A stretch of 64,000 nucleotides of DNA from Lactifluus volemus (Eukaryota; Basidiomycota; Agaricomycetes; Russulales; Russulaceae), in contig WTXI01000033.1 of NCBI GenBank assembly GCA_022376515.1, positions 124,001 to 188,000 of the forward strand. The letters run 5' to 3'. Positions 10,965 to 21,955 of the stretch are shown in pieces. Position numbers and translations under genes: made by a program. The notes beneath the pieces were generated by a model. It made no database searches. It saw nothing but the letters and a program-made list of their open reading frames with translations, and was not told where the DNA came from. Every line of letters starts with the position of its first letter. Position 1 is the stretch's first letter.

Positions 10965-12833
10965 TCAAGAAAAAACCTTTTCACGAATGCGTGCTAGCCG
11001 CCCGCTCCAACCCCTAAGTCCACCACCCCCTTCTCCCCCACCACATCCGAATCGACTCTCGAGTCGCTCAAACACGTCGCGAAGGACAAGGGAATCGTGT
11101 CCGCTCGTACGCGCAAACGCGCTTATGAGCCAAAAGAGTACGTTTTCGCGAAGACGCGTGTCGGGCGGTAGCTCGAGGAACCGCGTAAAGAGCGCTTCGA
11201 GCGTCGTCAGCGTCCATTCTTGTTCTTGTTCTTCGTTGCTTCTACTCCTACTACTGTTGCCAGCGAGAACCATGTACGAAGATGGGGTAGAAGAGGTCAA
11301 GGTAGGATGGTGGCGTCGTTGTGAGATGGGTAATGGTTGATGTCGATTAGGAGTAGTAGGTGAGGTGGTGATGCTGATGGAGGGAGGTGAGACAAAGACG
11401 CCGTGTCGGGCAAAGCCTAGAAAGATGGCGCGGAAAGCGGTGAGACTATTGCTGTTGATGTCCATGCCCTCCTCACCCTTGGCGGAGAGCATGTCCGTGA
11501 GGGTTTCGAGGCAGGCTCGCAAGTCACCGTGATAAGCGTAAGCCTGTATCAAAATATGATACGTCGCGATATCCGGGACGACCACCTCTGGCCCGCCGAC
11601 GACGATCATCTCACGTTCCGCGAGCGCGTTTTTCAACTCTTCAATCTCTCCTCCCTCTTCTTCACTCCCACCTCCACCTCCTCCGATGACGCGATACATC
11701 GCCCTTGCGACATCCAATCGTCCATTATACGCAAACGCCCAAAGGACGATGTTAAACGCCGTTTGCGTCAGTCCTCCTCCCTGTTCCTGTCTCCGCATAC
11801 GAAAGAGCGTGTCGCGCACGCCGGCGAGGTCCCCGCGTCGCGCGAAATAGCACAGAAGCGTGGTGTGCGCGTGCACGCCTAGCGCAAAGCCTGAACGGGT
11901 TAGCAATTGCGCGGCGTGGCGCACGGCGGCGGGTGCACGCGTGCGTACGGCGTGGGCGAGCAGGGTCGTGTACGAAAAGATATCCGGTGCGGTGTCGCCC
12001 TCGTCTCTTAGCCCTCCCCCACCACTTCCAGCATTGGTGGCTGCAGAGGAGGACGCGGGATGATGAGGAGCAGCAGCAGCAGTAGCAGCAGCGACACTGG
12101 TAGGAGGATCGCGACGCATCTGCGCGATGAGCGCGAGAGCCACACGAAAATGTTCTTCGCGTGGTCTTCGCCAACCTTCCTTTCCGGCACAGTCCAGTAA
12201 TAAATTCCACTCCCAGAGTTTGACCGTACCACCGGCTTGGAGTAACGCACGAAGTACGGCGAGAACTTGAGCGTATCGACCTCGGGCACGTGGACGTGGC
12301 TGAGCGGCCGCCAACAGACGCAGCAGACGATGACGATGGGCAAAGGGAACCTTGTGACGGATTTTGTCGGCGCTGCGTGGGAGGACGAGTAAGGCGCGGT
12401 AAGCTGCCCAAGCGCTCGACGCTTCTTGGGTGTTGGCGAGGATAGAGAGGAGTCGTGAACGGAGATTTTGGAGGAGGTATTTGCGAGGGAGATGGACCGT
12501 CCTCTCTGCTTCTTGTTCTAGTTTGTCTGCGAGCGCTTCGAGATCGGCTGCGTTCTCGGTAGGGATATGTGGTCGACGTTTTAACGGGAGGCCAGCAGAG
12601 GTGCTTCGACCACGGAGGGGTTTGACAAAGCCAGGAACAGGGATATCTTGTTGTTGTGCAACTTGAACTTGACGAGGAGGCAGAGTTTTCAGTTCCCAAG
12701 GTCTCGCTCTCGCTCTGGGACCAAAGGCGATATGTTGGTGTATGAGAGACATGATAGCAGCAAGTGGCAGAGGATTTCCCTGGGCAGTCTTTATGGTAGA
12801 GTATTGACGACATGAGTGAAGAGTCCTAAGCAT
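10965..12833 (-). CDS. Mitochondrial pentatricopeptide repeat (PPR) protein
   Basis: A single exon of 622 residues read on the minus strand; the ATG at 12833 is used. The N-terminus (LRTLHSCRQYSTIKTAQ) is basic, lacks acidic residues and has an RQYST motif typical of a mitochondrial presequence. PPR-like helical pairs are seen at about residues 283-317, 319-350, 354-388 (TAFNIVLWAFAYNGRLDVARAMY) and 420-452 (TYHILIQAYAYHGDLRACLE). Gly/Ser/Ala-rich low-complexity stretches lie at about 248-275 and 383-398. PPR proteins bind organellar RNA sequence-specifically; which RNA is unknown. It is convergent with the AMMECR1 gene, with about 155 bp between stops. Confidence 0.85.
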   Translation of the reverse strand: MLRTLHSCRQYSTIKTAQGNPLPLAAIMSLIHQHIAFGPRARARPWELKTLPPRQVQVAQQQDIPVPGFVKPLRGRSTSAGLPLKRRPHIPTENAADLEALADKLEQEAERTVHLPRKYLLQNLRSRLLSILANTQEASSAWAAYRALLVLPRSADKIRHKVPFAHRHRLLRLLAAAQPRPRARGRYAQVLAVLRALLQAGGTVKLWEWNLLLDCAGKEGWRRPREEHFRVALALIAQMRRDPPTSVAAATAAAAPHHPASSSAATNAGSGGGGLRDEGDTAPDIFSYTTLLAHAVRTRAPAAVRHAAQLLTRSGFALGVHAHTTLLCYFARRGDLAGVRDTLFRMRRQEQGGGLTQTAFNIVLWAFAYNGRLDVARAMYRVIGGGGGGSEEEGGEIEELKNALAEREMIVVGGPEVVVPDIATYHILIQAYAYHGDLRACLETLTDMLSAKGEEGMDINSNSLTAFRAIFLGFARHGVFVSPPSISITTSPTTPNRHQPLPISQRRHHPTLTSSTPSSYMVLAGNSSRSRSNEEQEQEWTLTTLEALFTRFLELPPDTRLRENVLFWLISAFARTSGHDSLVLRDVFERLESRFGCGGGEGGGGLRGWSGRLARIREKVFS

Positions 12834-12916
12834 CAAACCATTTCTTATTCTTAATAATTATTTACTTAACCACTTGTCATATTCATGGCAGTAAACTAAT
12901 ATAACGTGTGCATACA

Positions 12917-14419
12917 TCAATCTCTTGCTTTCAGTGTTCCCAGGAATGAATGTTTCTCCTCCGGTGTCTGGAACGCTCCGTGCTGTTCATTTCCAGTCAG
13001 TATCTGCCTACTTCAAGCGCATAAAAAAAAAAAAAGACGTACGCCGAATTTGGATGACGTATCGATAAACTTGAGTTGCACCTTCTCGAGATCCCGACGC
13101 GAGGTGTGCACCATGAGTGATTTGCGGATAGTGATCACACGCTTTTTAGTACCAGGTATGGAGCCCTTGAGCAAAACAAAGTCATTCTTGACGACACCAT
13201 AATGTGGGAAACCGCCCATAGGTGTGATCATCTTCTTGGTAATGTCCGACTCGGTCGAGGCATTCGCGTCGTCTTCACCAGAGCCGATACGGTAAATTTT
13301 TTTATTGAGTTCTGTGCGATGATGATAGCCGTCTGTGCACGTCGTTAGCGCCACAATACAATATGAAAAACCATAGCTAAGCTTACTCTGGCCAGCACGG
13401 GCAACTGAGTACATAACCTTGGACGGATGCCAAGCACCGATGCAAGCCACCTTGCGCAGACCCTTGTGCGTCTTACGTGGGAGCTTCTTGGTGCCCCAAC
13501 GATGTGTGACACCTTCAAAGCCATGACCTTTCGTGACAGCGATGATATCGATCACTTCGTCTTGCTCAAAGACGGTTGATACCTCCACGGGCTTCTCGAA
13601 CAAACCCTGGGCGAATGAAACCTTGTCTGGAATAGAGCCTCCATTGACCTGGATTTCCATGAGGTGTGCCTTCTTTTGCGCCAGGCCGGTTTTACTGATC
13701 TGAGTGTGCGCGAGGACACGGACGACAGTGCAATACTTGCGGATGCGCTCGAGTTCGCGTTCGAGTGACTTGCCACCATCCTCGGCGTGCTTCTTGGCGT
13801 AGCGGGTGAATGCCTTCTTCTTGGAGCGGTACCAGTTCTTGTAGAACCGACGTTTGAGTTCGTTGGACAAGTGGGATGCCCAGACTGTGGTAAGTGTGCG
13901 AAGACCACGAGGAGTTTCGACGTAGCCGACAACACCGACGACGATGAGCGGAGGAGTCTCGACGATGGTGACTGCCTCGACAACCTCGCGTTTGTGCATC
14001 TCTGTAAACAGTCAATCATTAATTCAAAATAGGCATGGATATAGTGACATACTCGATCCTGGGCGATCGAGGTCGCGAACAACGTGAGTCATGCCAGCCT
14101 TGTAGCCCATGATGGCAGTCAAATGGACGGGTTTTTTGGGGTCATCCTTGGACGAGACAAATGCCATGGGAACAATGAAGCCACTGATAAATTAATTACA
14201 CACCTTTGGGAAAGACTTGACCTTTCCTCTATGACGAGCGGAACGCTTCCGGGGAAGGAAGCCGAGGGAGCCATGGCGAGGCGCTTCGTACTAGACGATC
14301 GACGCCCCACTTCAGTGGTTTCCCAAGGCATACATTTGATTATGAAAACAGACCTTACGATGGCTGAAATAGAGGTTTCAAAATGCTGTTGTGGTGAATG
14401 ACAAAAAGACGTACCTCAT
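12917..14419 (-). CDS. RPL3: 60S ribosomal protein uL3
   Basis: Seven coding exons on the minus strand: 14415-14419, 14354-14363, 14204-14290, 14053-14146, 13387-14001, 13043-13332 and 12917-12982, giving 388 residues, the normal size. The spliced product starts [18 protein letters not shown] and continues [53 protein letters not shown] and [19 protein letters not shown]. Every junction restores family sequence. The first exon is only ATG plus AG, and the second is 10 nt. uL3 lies at the peptidyl transferase centre entrance and is essential. The gene is divergent to MRC1 and shares its promoter region. Confidence 0.94.
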
Positions 14420-15016
14420 CTTGAAGGAGACTTGATGTGGGCGGATGAATGAGCAGGGGAGAGGAAAGAAATCGACGGTCGGTCTGTGGCTGAAATGTAC
14501 TGTACAGTTGATGATACCAAATTTGGAAGTGCATTGACACGTTCTTTAGATGGCTTAGATGGGTAAATCCTTGGACCCCTTGACTAAATATAACCCGGTT
14601 TATGGAATATTCAATTTGTGGCTTATTACTGTACGGCAGGTCGTGGACTGTTACAAGTACAATATGCGAATCGAACCAATCAGCTTTGGCCCTGCTATCG
14701 AGTGGGCCGCGCCGATCGTTCCTGGTAACTGGAATTCTCACGTGAGAAAGTTTCTTGTTGGCCTTGGACGCGTCAAACCACTCACACCATTGTTATAAGT
14801 AGAGTCTAGCTAGGTTAAATGAAGGGGATGTAAACATAATGTGTGAAAACGCGTAAATGAGAAAGATATGAGACGCGTCTGTCACGCGTCAGACTCGCTT
14901 GTGACCGAGGTCATGAGAGGGCTTGCCACTCGGTACTGTATCGAATCGAATCCGAATCGATTGACTGGCCCGGCAAAGCCGCGAGCTCGGCATTCCGTTC
15001 TTTCTTCTCGGCCATC
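14420..15016. promoter_or_regulatory. Divergent promoter region RPL3 / MRC1
   Basis: About 600 bp separate the start codons of RPL3 (minus) and MRC1 (plus). No coding frame of note is present. The MRC1-proximal half contains four ACGCGT hexamers; the RPL3-proximal half shows no motif I can name with confidence. Confidence 0.6.
14768..14889. promoter_or_regulatory. Cluster of four MluI cell-cycle boxes (ACGCGT)
   Basis: The palindrome ACGCGT occurs at 14768-14773, 14849-14854, 14873-14878 and 14884-14889, that is 128-249 bp upstream of the MRC1 ATG. In yeasts this hexamer is the MBF (Mbp1-Swi6 type) binding site of G1/S genes, and fission yeast mrc1 is a known MBF-controlled gene. Binding here is inferred. 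Confidence 0.6.
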
Positions 15017-18000
15017 ATGGCCACTCTCGATGAACTTCCTCGTCGGTCTCTCTACACTTACCGTCGTTCGACCAGAGTAGAAGACGAGGAGACCGTCCCA
15101 GACTCTGAGGATAGTATATCAACCGGTCAAACGCGTACACCCGACGACGAGGATACCAATATCGTCCAGAAACAGATTCCTATCCTAGTTGACCCCTCTG
15201 ACCCTCCTCGTCCACCTCGTGCAGCGTATCGGGCTCGCAAGTGTGCAGTGTCTCCTCCACCTCTGTCATACACTAGCATGGCACCCGCCGAAGAGGTCAT
15301 TCCCGACTCTGAGGATAATTCTGCAACACTTGGTACCTCAGATGATGACCATACTGACGATCACTCAAAAGAAAACGCGCTCAAGACATCATATACCGGT
15401 CTCTCAGATTGGAAGCAGAAGCTCCGGGATATCGATGACGAATACGATACTGACGAGGACACGCAATGCCCGCATAAAATATCAAGCGCCGTGTCTCACC
15501 CTAAAGAAGCGTTCCTAGAGGATCACTTTGGCAACCCGCCAACCACCCAAGCATCCTCGCAACACGCCTCGCATCAGTCGCGTGCAAGCGGATCGCTATC
15601 CTCTCCGTCACATAACCTGTCGTCTTCCACCAACACGACTCCACAGTTCGTGTTTGGAACGCCACACACGTCCTCGCCCACTCCACCCACCTCGGACGGC
15701 AAGCCATCCCCTCAACCAAAAACTAGGGCAAAGGCCAAGACAAAGGGAAAGGGAAAGGCGCGCGTTCTTCCCGCGACTGAGGAAGCGACGACGACAGTCA
15801 ATGATGATTCACTCCCGTCTTCTCCAGACGGCGTGCGCCGTCAAACGAGACGCAGGGAGAAACCGAACAAGTCAAAGGTTAGAATCCATTTTACCTGCAA
15901 TGCACAGACCCGTGACGTTTTGACGGCGAATCGACTTGACCAGGCGCCCACGAAAAAGGAATTGCTCGAGGCCCGTCGTGAGACGGCACGGATGCGGTCC
16001 GACATGCGTGCTTCGATCTCTACAGATGCGACGCGACCTCTGGACATCAAGACGCTCCTGAAACGGTTTGACATGTGAGTTTAGTTCACAAAACTGTATT
16101 TGTGATATCGTGGCGTTTGCTGAATTCAGACCTCTACAAACCGTGTTACATACATAACAGTAACCAGCCTCCACCCTCGGCGCGTCCCCTTCAACCCCAG
16201 TCATCAGTGTCTGAGATCGAGGCTTGGACTTCGTCTCCGCCGTCAGCATCAGCATCAGCATCGGCACCCGATCGAGAACTATCCGAGACTCACCATGATA
16301 CTGAAACATCCCAACGGCAACAGCAGAAATCACGACACCGAAGCTTGTCGCCGTTCCAATCGAATGGGCTCCTCGCTCCTCCATCCAAGTACAGGGTCGC
16401 CACAACCGCCGTCGTCCTCGACGACAACGACAACCCGTTTCGTATTCCCGCCTCGGCGCCTGCTACTCCTCCGAAGAAAGAAATGGAAGAAGCAGACCTC
16501 GGCTTGGCGGATTCAGGTTCGGACGACGAGATGCCCGGTATAGCCGATATCCTTGCAGAGAAACAAGTGCGCGAATCGTTGCGCGAGCGGAAAGAACGGC
16601 TGCAGAAACTAAAGCTCGCCGTGCTCGCACAGCAGCAGCAGAAGAAGAATGCGTCCACCGATGCCGCAGCAGACGTGAAGGCGGACGAGGTCGATGTCGG
16701 TGATGACGATGACGAGGGCCTCGATGTCGTTTCAGAAGACACTATGCATTCTGTCGCGCGTCAAGAGGCGGCCGCACGCGCCAAAGCAGGACGCTCACGG
16801 CCCTCGACTGGCCGCGCAATGCAGTTACGCATGGCACGCGTCGCTTCGTCGCCTCCACAGCAGCGCGCCGCGACGCAGCGCCACCTCACCTCCACCTCAC
16901 CAGAGAAACGATGGCGGCTGCCGCTCAGTCCACTTTCCTTGCACTTGCCAACTCTACTTCGGGGAACAACGGGTCCGGCCCAGTGCGTAGTGGCACCACC
17001 ATTGGGATGAGCAAAGATGAGCTCGAACGGATGATGCTGCGTCGCGCGGAGGCGCAAAGCGAGCGGCTGAGGAGGGAGAAGGAGGAAGAGTGGGTTCGGC
17101 GCGGTGGGCGCGTCGTGGGCGTTATGCAAGTCGTAGGCGATGAGAAGGTTAGGGAACTCATGGAGAGGCGTTAGAGCGGGGTGAAGAAGGGGCTCGCTCT
17201 AGCGCGCGGGATGATGATGATGACGACGATGACGACGACGACGGGGATGGAGATTATGTCCCGCCAGGAGACAGAGGTAGCGTGAGTCTGCAGCCAGAGC
17301 CACTTATAGAGGCGGAAGAGCTGGGAGACGACGGCGAGGCGCAAACGCACGCCATGGAGGTACTTGCAGATGAACCACCCCCCGCCGCCGCCGATGACGA
17401 TGATGACGACAATTACGGCACCGCGGAGGAGGCCACTTCGGAAGAGGTAGAATCTCACGTACGCCAGCGCCCACATGCGGCGCGAGTGCGGCTCCGTCGC
17501 GCCATCATTGGCTCAGACGATGAGGACGAAGGACAGCAACAATTGCAGCAGTCTCTAGAAGGGGCTGACCCGCCACCGCTCAGCTTGCCTGACCTCCCCT
17601 CGCCCGCATTTACATCCACTGCCTCTCCCTGGCTCAACACCTCCATGGAGCCCGATCACGACCACGATCATGAGAACGACCCGGATGTGAGCGGCAACGA
17701 CACTGACAAGGAGAACCGTGCTGTCGTGCGGCGCGAGGACGCGTGGCTACACCCGCGCATGGCGCACGCGTACTCTTCGATGACTTGTTGAGCGCTAGTG
17801 CCAAGACGAAAACGGCCGCGTCGGCGGTACAACCGTTGCCGCTGCTGCAGCCAAGCGTATTTGGGCCGGATGATGACCCGTTTGCGTTTACGCCCCCGCC
17901 GGCCAAGGCACGAGATGAGGCGCTGCGTCGGCTGGAGAGCCCGACGCCGCCGCCCTTGCGCGTGTTCGATGTAGCCGCAGCCGGGACGGGGAAGCGTGGG

Positions 18001-20436
18001 CTGTCGCAGTTGTTTGAGGATGAAGAAGAGGAGAATGGAGATGCGAGCGCCCAACGTGGTGGAGGAGATAACGGCACGGCGACGCAGGGCGATGGCCTCA
18101 TGGGATTTAAGCCGGCTCTGGGCGGTCTCTCTGAGGCTTTTGAACAGACACAGGTAAATGCAACAACGCACGCTCATTTTTTTTTTCAAAATATAAAGCT
18201 AAATACACGCGTTCCAGGAAGCATCAGGGTCAGGGTCAGGGTCTGGAGCAGATGGCCTCGCGGCGTTGCGTCGTGGTGCAGACACAGAACTTTCACTCAC
18301 GCTTGACGCCCAGGCGGCGGCACTGCAACCTGCACTGGAAGTTGATGACAGCCTACGCGCGCGAGCAGCCGCAATTTTCGAGAAAGAGCAAGAGTACGTG
18401 GTTCAGGCTGCGAGACCCACACCATCATGTCGCCCTCGGCGCGAGCTCTATATCACCGAGAACGGGTGCGTCCAACCCAGTCCTGCTTTCAATATCCACT
18501 GAACATATTGTGTTTGCATATATAGGTTCCTGACGCAGACTCGCCCGGAAGGTTCCAGCCCACTCTTGTACAGACCTTCACCGTCCCAGCGGCCGTATGA
18601 TGCACTCCTCTTGCGCACACAGTCACAGTCAGCAGTAGGAGACGGTGCAATGGGCGCGACGCAAATGGCAGCATCAAGCCCGTTGATGACGCGCCAGCCG
18701 CTTAGCACGCTTGCCGAGACGTCGCCCGTATTGTCGTCGTCGTCGCCTACGGGGCGGGAACCGCTGCGCCGTTTGCGACGCGCGCACACCAGCCCGGACG
18801 ATCCTGCGTCCGAGCCAGCCCAGCGGTACCCGTACCCGCGTCGTCAGTCACTCTCTCCCTCACCATCACCGGCAAAGGCAAAGGGACGTGCCGCTGCTGG
18901 CATTGCCATGCCGCACACGGCATTTACAGAGTTGATGATGGGCGCACACCACGACAAGGTAAAAACAAAGATGAAGAAGAAGCGGTCCGAGTTTGTGGAA
19001 GATCAAGCGGTCGAGTCGGACGAGGACGACATGCTTGGGTTTGGAGGTGTGCGCAAGGAGCAGGATGAGGATGAAGATGAAGATGACTTGGAACATGACG
19101 CGGATGGCGTCGTGAAGAACCTGGTCGATGATGCACACATGGATGAGACGGCGCTCGCCAAAGTGAAAGTCCTCGAGAAACATCTGTGAGCCTCCCCGTT
19201 CTCTTCTTTTCTCAACGCCATTTCAATGCTCAACAAATACTACGTATGTTATAGCGAACACCAGGACGCAGACGATGCGCGTCTCGAAAAGGAAGTGCAG
19301 GACGTGGTCGCGGGCAAGAAACGAACGGGCCGGCGTCGCGGCGCGGGGGGACTGCTGGGATCAGACGGGTCGGACGAATCGGAAGACGACGAGGAGGCGC
19401 GCGCGCTTCGGCAACGACTCGCGAAGAAACGTCGCGTTGAGGGCGACACGCTCGACGAGCTGGCACGTAACCCCGCGACGGCGTCATTCCATGCGACGTA
19501 CCAGATGGCGCTCGTCGATGACGCGGAGGAGTTTGCGCATTTGGATCGAGACGAGGACGTTGAACTCGAGGCTGAGTTGGATCGGGGCCAGGACGAGGGA
19601 GGTGAAGAAGAAGGCGATGATGATGGCCAAGACCGAGAGGAAGGGAGCGAGGACAGACGTGGAGAAGGTGAAGATGAAGACGAAGACGTGGAGATGGCAG
19701 AGCCGTCAAAGACGGAGAAAGAGGAGATCTCCGCTGCAGAAGTGCGCAAGGCGTTACAGCAAGTCGCACGTGGCGAGCGGGTACGTCTCCTCCGTACACT
19801 TATTATCACCTACTAACACTGCGTGTGTGTTCCTCTCTATAGGAATACCATGCACTCGATCCAGAGGACGTGTCTTGGATGGATCAAGAACTGGACCCCG
19901 ACGAGACCGACACAGCAGACACGCTACACAAGCGTGTGCGCATAGCATCTTTAGCAGTGCCTAAAGCGTCCCACCGCCCTGCTCAACACCTCATACCCAC
20001 AGACGCGGACATGGACGTACTCTCCCTCGTACGTCCCACCAATATATTCTCTCTCTTTCCCTTTTTTTTTTTCTAATACCAACTCTTTTTTCTTTTCTTC
20101 TTGCAGCACCGTATACATGCAACCGAAGAGCAGCAGAAACTTGAGCTCGACTCGGCATATGCCCAACGCATGAAAAGATGGGCTAGCGAAGAAGGTGCGA
20201 CGAGCCGCAGCGGAAGCGGTCGTGGAACTGGCAGCGTTGGTACCGCTAGTGCCGGCGCGGCAGTTACGGGTCATCATCGACCGCGCGGCGCGACCAACAG
20301 CAACAGCAGCGGAAATACCAAATCAAAGCAGACAACTACCACCGCCGCGGGTTCAAGTACTAGTACCGCGCCTCGCAAGACTGCCAGCGTGTTGTCGGCG
20401 GCCATGGCAGATCGGCGTGGACGTTTCGGTGCGTAA
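15017..20436 (+). CDS. MRC1: DNA replication checkpoint mediator MRC1/claspin (frame disrupted)
   Basis: Exons: 15017-16074, 16161-18153, 18218-18465, 18526-19185, 19255-19780, 19843-20028 and 20107-20436. Claspin-like signatures are the N-terminal basic and Ser-rich part, a leucine/arginine helix near 16540-16650, LYITENGFLTQTRPE across the third intron, and the acidic MRC1 domain beginning KKKRSEFVEDQAVESDEDD near 18975. The product would exceed 1,500 residues and is rich in Asp/Glu and in SQ/TQ sites, as in this family. Within exon 2 the coding frame changes three times: near 16840-16930, at about 17165-17173, and at about 17765-17772. Each change is in the same direction (one base missing or two extra). 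The first could be an 89-nt intron 16840-16928 with a weak GTCGCT donor; the others have no plausible intron. Mrc1 couples helicase and polymerase epsilon and relays the S-phase checkpoint. Confidence 0.88.
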
Positions 20437-21152
20437 AAAATAAATAAATCAGGAATCGAAAGGAAAGTAAGAGGACGCGGGTTTCATTTATGCGGTACTA
20501 CTGTCTGGACCCAGCCCCAAGTACAGTCTTCCCCCTAGTTTTTCAGCCTCACTACCCTTTACAGCTTTGAACTCGGAACTGATACGTTACCCTACACAAC
20601 CATGATACATATCATCCAATCGCTTTGTAGCTATTCTCATCTTGTAATCATCGCTATAGTTTCCCTATTATCATTTCTTTTACTTCGAGACACGTCATCA
20701 ATTTTGGCGTCATCACAAAAACTATACAAAAACATTTTTTTCCCCTCATTCAGAAGAATTTTATCACCCTCTGCGCGTAACAAAAAAAAAAAACGAATAA
20801 AGAAAAAAGTCCTATTCTACGGGCCTGCGGGCGCGTAAATCTCGCAGGCTGAACAGATAATCAAAAAAAATGTTCGGGCGTCATAGTATACAAAAGGCGC
20901 CAGAGGGTGGGAATGGTGCAGCCCATCAACGTCAACCGATCAATCAAGAGTCTATATGTAACTCAAGGAAAGGTCCAAAGAGGGCGAGTAATAGAAGTTG
21001 GGTATAAAAAAAAGTAGATAGATATGCGGGGGGAGGAGTGTGAACAAATCGGTAGCGCGGGCGTTAAAGAGCTGGTCAGTCGTTGTCATGGTCATGGAAC
21101 ATTGAAGACACGTCGAGACTTGGGAAAGATAAGAATCAAGAGATGATGCCGG
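20437..21152. other. Intergenic region between convergent genes
   Basis: Contains the MRC1 3' UTR and that of the convergent small membrane protein gene. A/T tracts are present, with an A-run at 20780-20795. I see no gene here. Confidence 0.5.
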
Positions 21153-21645
21153 TTAGTGGTGTTGTGGACTGATATGTTTGGGAATGCGGATCCATGGCGC
21201 AGGTCGTGGACGTGTCGTCGGTAATGTGAACTGACGTGGTGTGCGCTGGGCTGCCGTATTGGTACGTCGTCGGCGGGTGTTGGTCTGGTTCAACTAGGCA
21301 AAAAAAAGCGAATGAGCTCGATTAAAAGGTATGGGGTGGGGGGATTTAGCGTACTTTGTGACGCATCATGATCAGCTTGGCCATGCATGCTGGAGGACCA
21401 CTTTCGCGGAAAGGGTTACCTATGAACGATGATGGGAGAAGAGTAAATAAATCGAGTTGAACAGAACAGAGGAGGGGAGAATTTGAGGACGTATAGAGGA
21501 ACGTACGAGAAGCAACGACGAGGCCGAGCTCGCGGACATCCGAGGATTTGTCTATAGCCATAAACGCGAACCAGACCGAGGGCACCCGAATGCAAAGGAG
21601 GGCAATGGCTGCCACAAGGAACGCGATGAGCATGACGAGCTTCAT
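21153..21645 (-). CDS. Small single-pass membrane protein, unknown
   Basis: Three exons are proposed on the minus strand: 21507-21645, 21355-21419 and 21153-21293, giving 114 residues from the ATG at 21645. Residues 1-23 (MKLVMLIAFLVAAIALLCIRV) form a signal peptide or membrane anchor. The rest reads VPSVWFAFMAIDKSSD, GLVVASRNPFRESGPPACMAKLIMMRHK and then a basic tail. Both introns have GT-AG ends. The third exon is the least certain: another frame over it also stays open (it begins EPDQHPPTTYQYGSP) and has a more protein-like composition, but I found no splice that reaches it in phase. I do not recognise the family. Confidence 0.55.
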
Positions 21646-21955
21646 CGGGGAGAGAAGAAAGGCGGGGAGAAGAGGTCGTGTGGGAGGGCGTGAAGCCAAG
21701 GGGAAGGGGGTTGGTCACAAAGAAAAAGGAATCGATATGAGCCCACAGCTGAACTGAATTTCCTCTTGTGACACAGCGGATGGCAGTTGCCGCACGGCCA
21801 CCATTTATTATGTAATCACGGTTGAATTGGCTATCCCATCATTTTTGGGGTATCGACGCCCGGGTCCCAAATTGGTTGTATGTAAAGTTTTGGGGGGGCA
21901 ACTAAGATACAAAAGTATAATAGACACATCTGTACGGTGCCGGTGAATGGAATGA

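Noticed and set aside
11752..12813. 353-codon minus-strand frame overlapping the PPR gene
   Set aside because: It is another frame of the same GC-rich exon with Ser/Arg/Thr-biased composition; the 622-residue frame has PPR motifs and a presequence.
19230..19809. Long minus-strand frames opposite MRC1 exon 5
   Set aside because: They mirror the Asp/Glu-codon-rich exon; Ser/Arg-rich translation without a domain.
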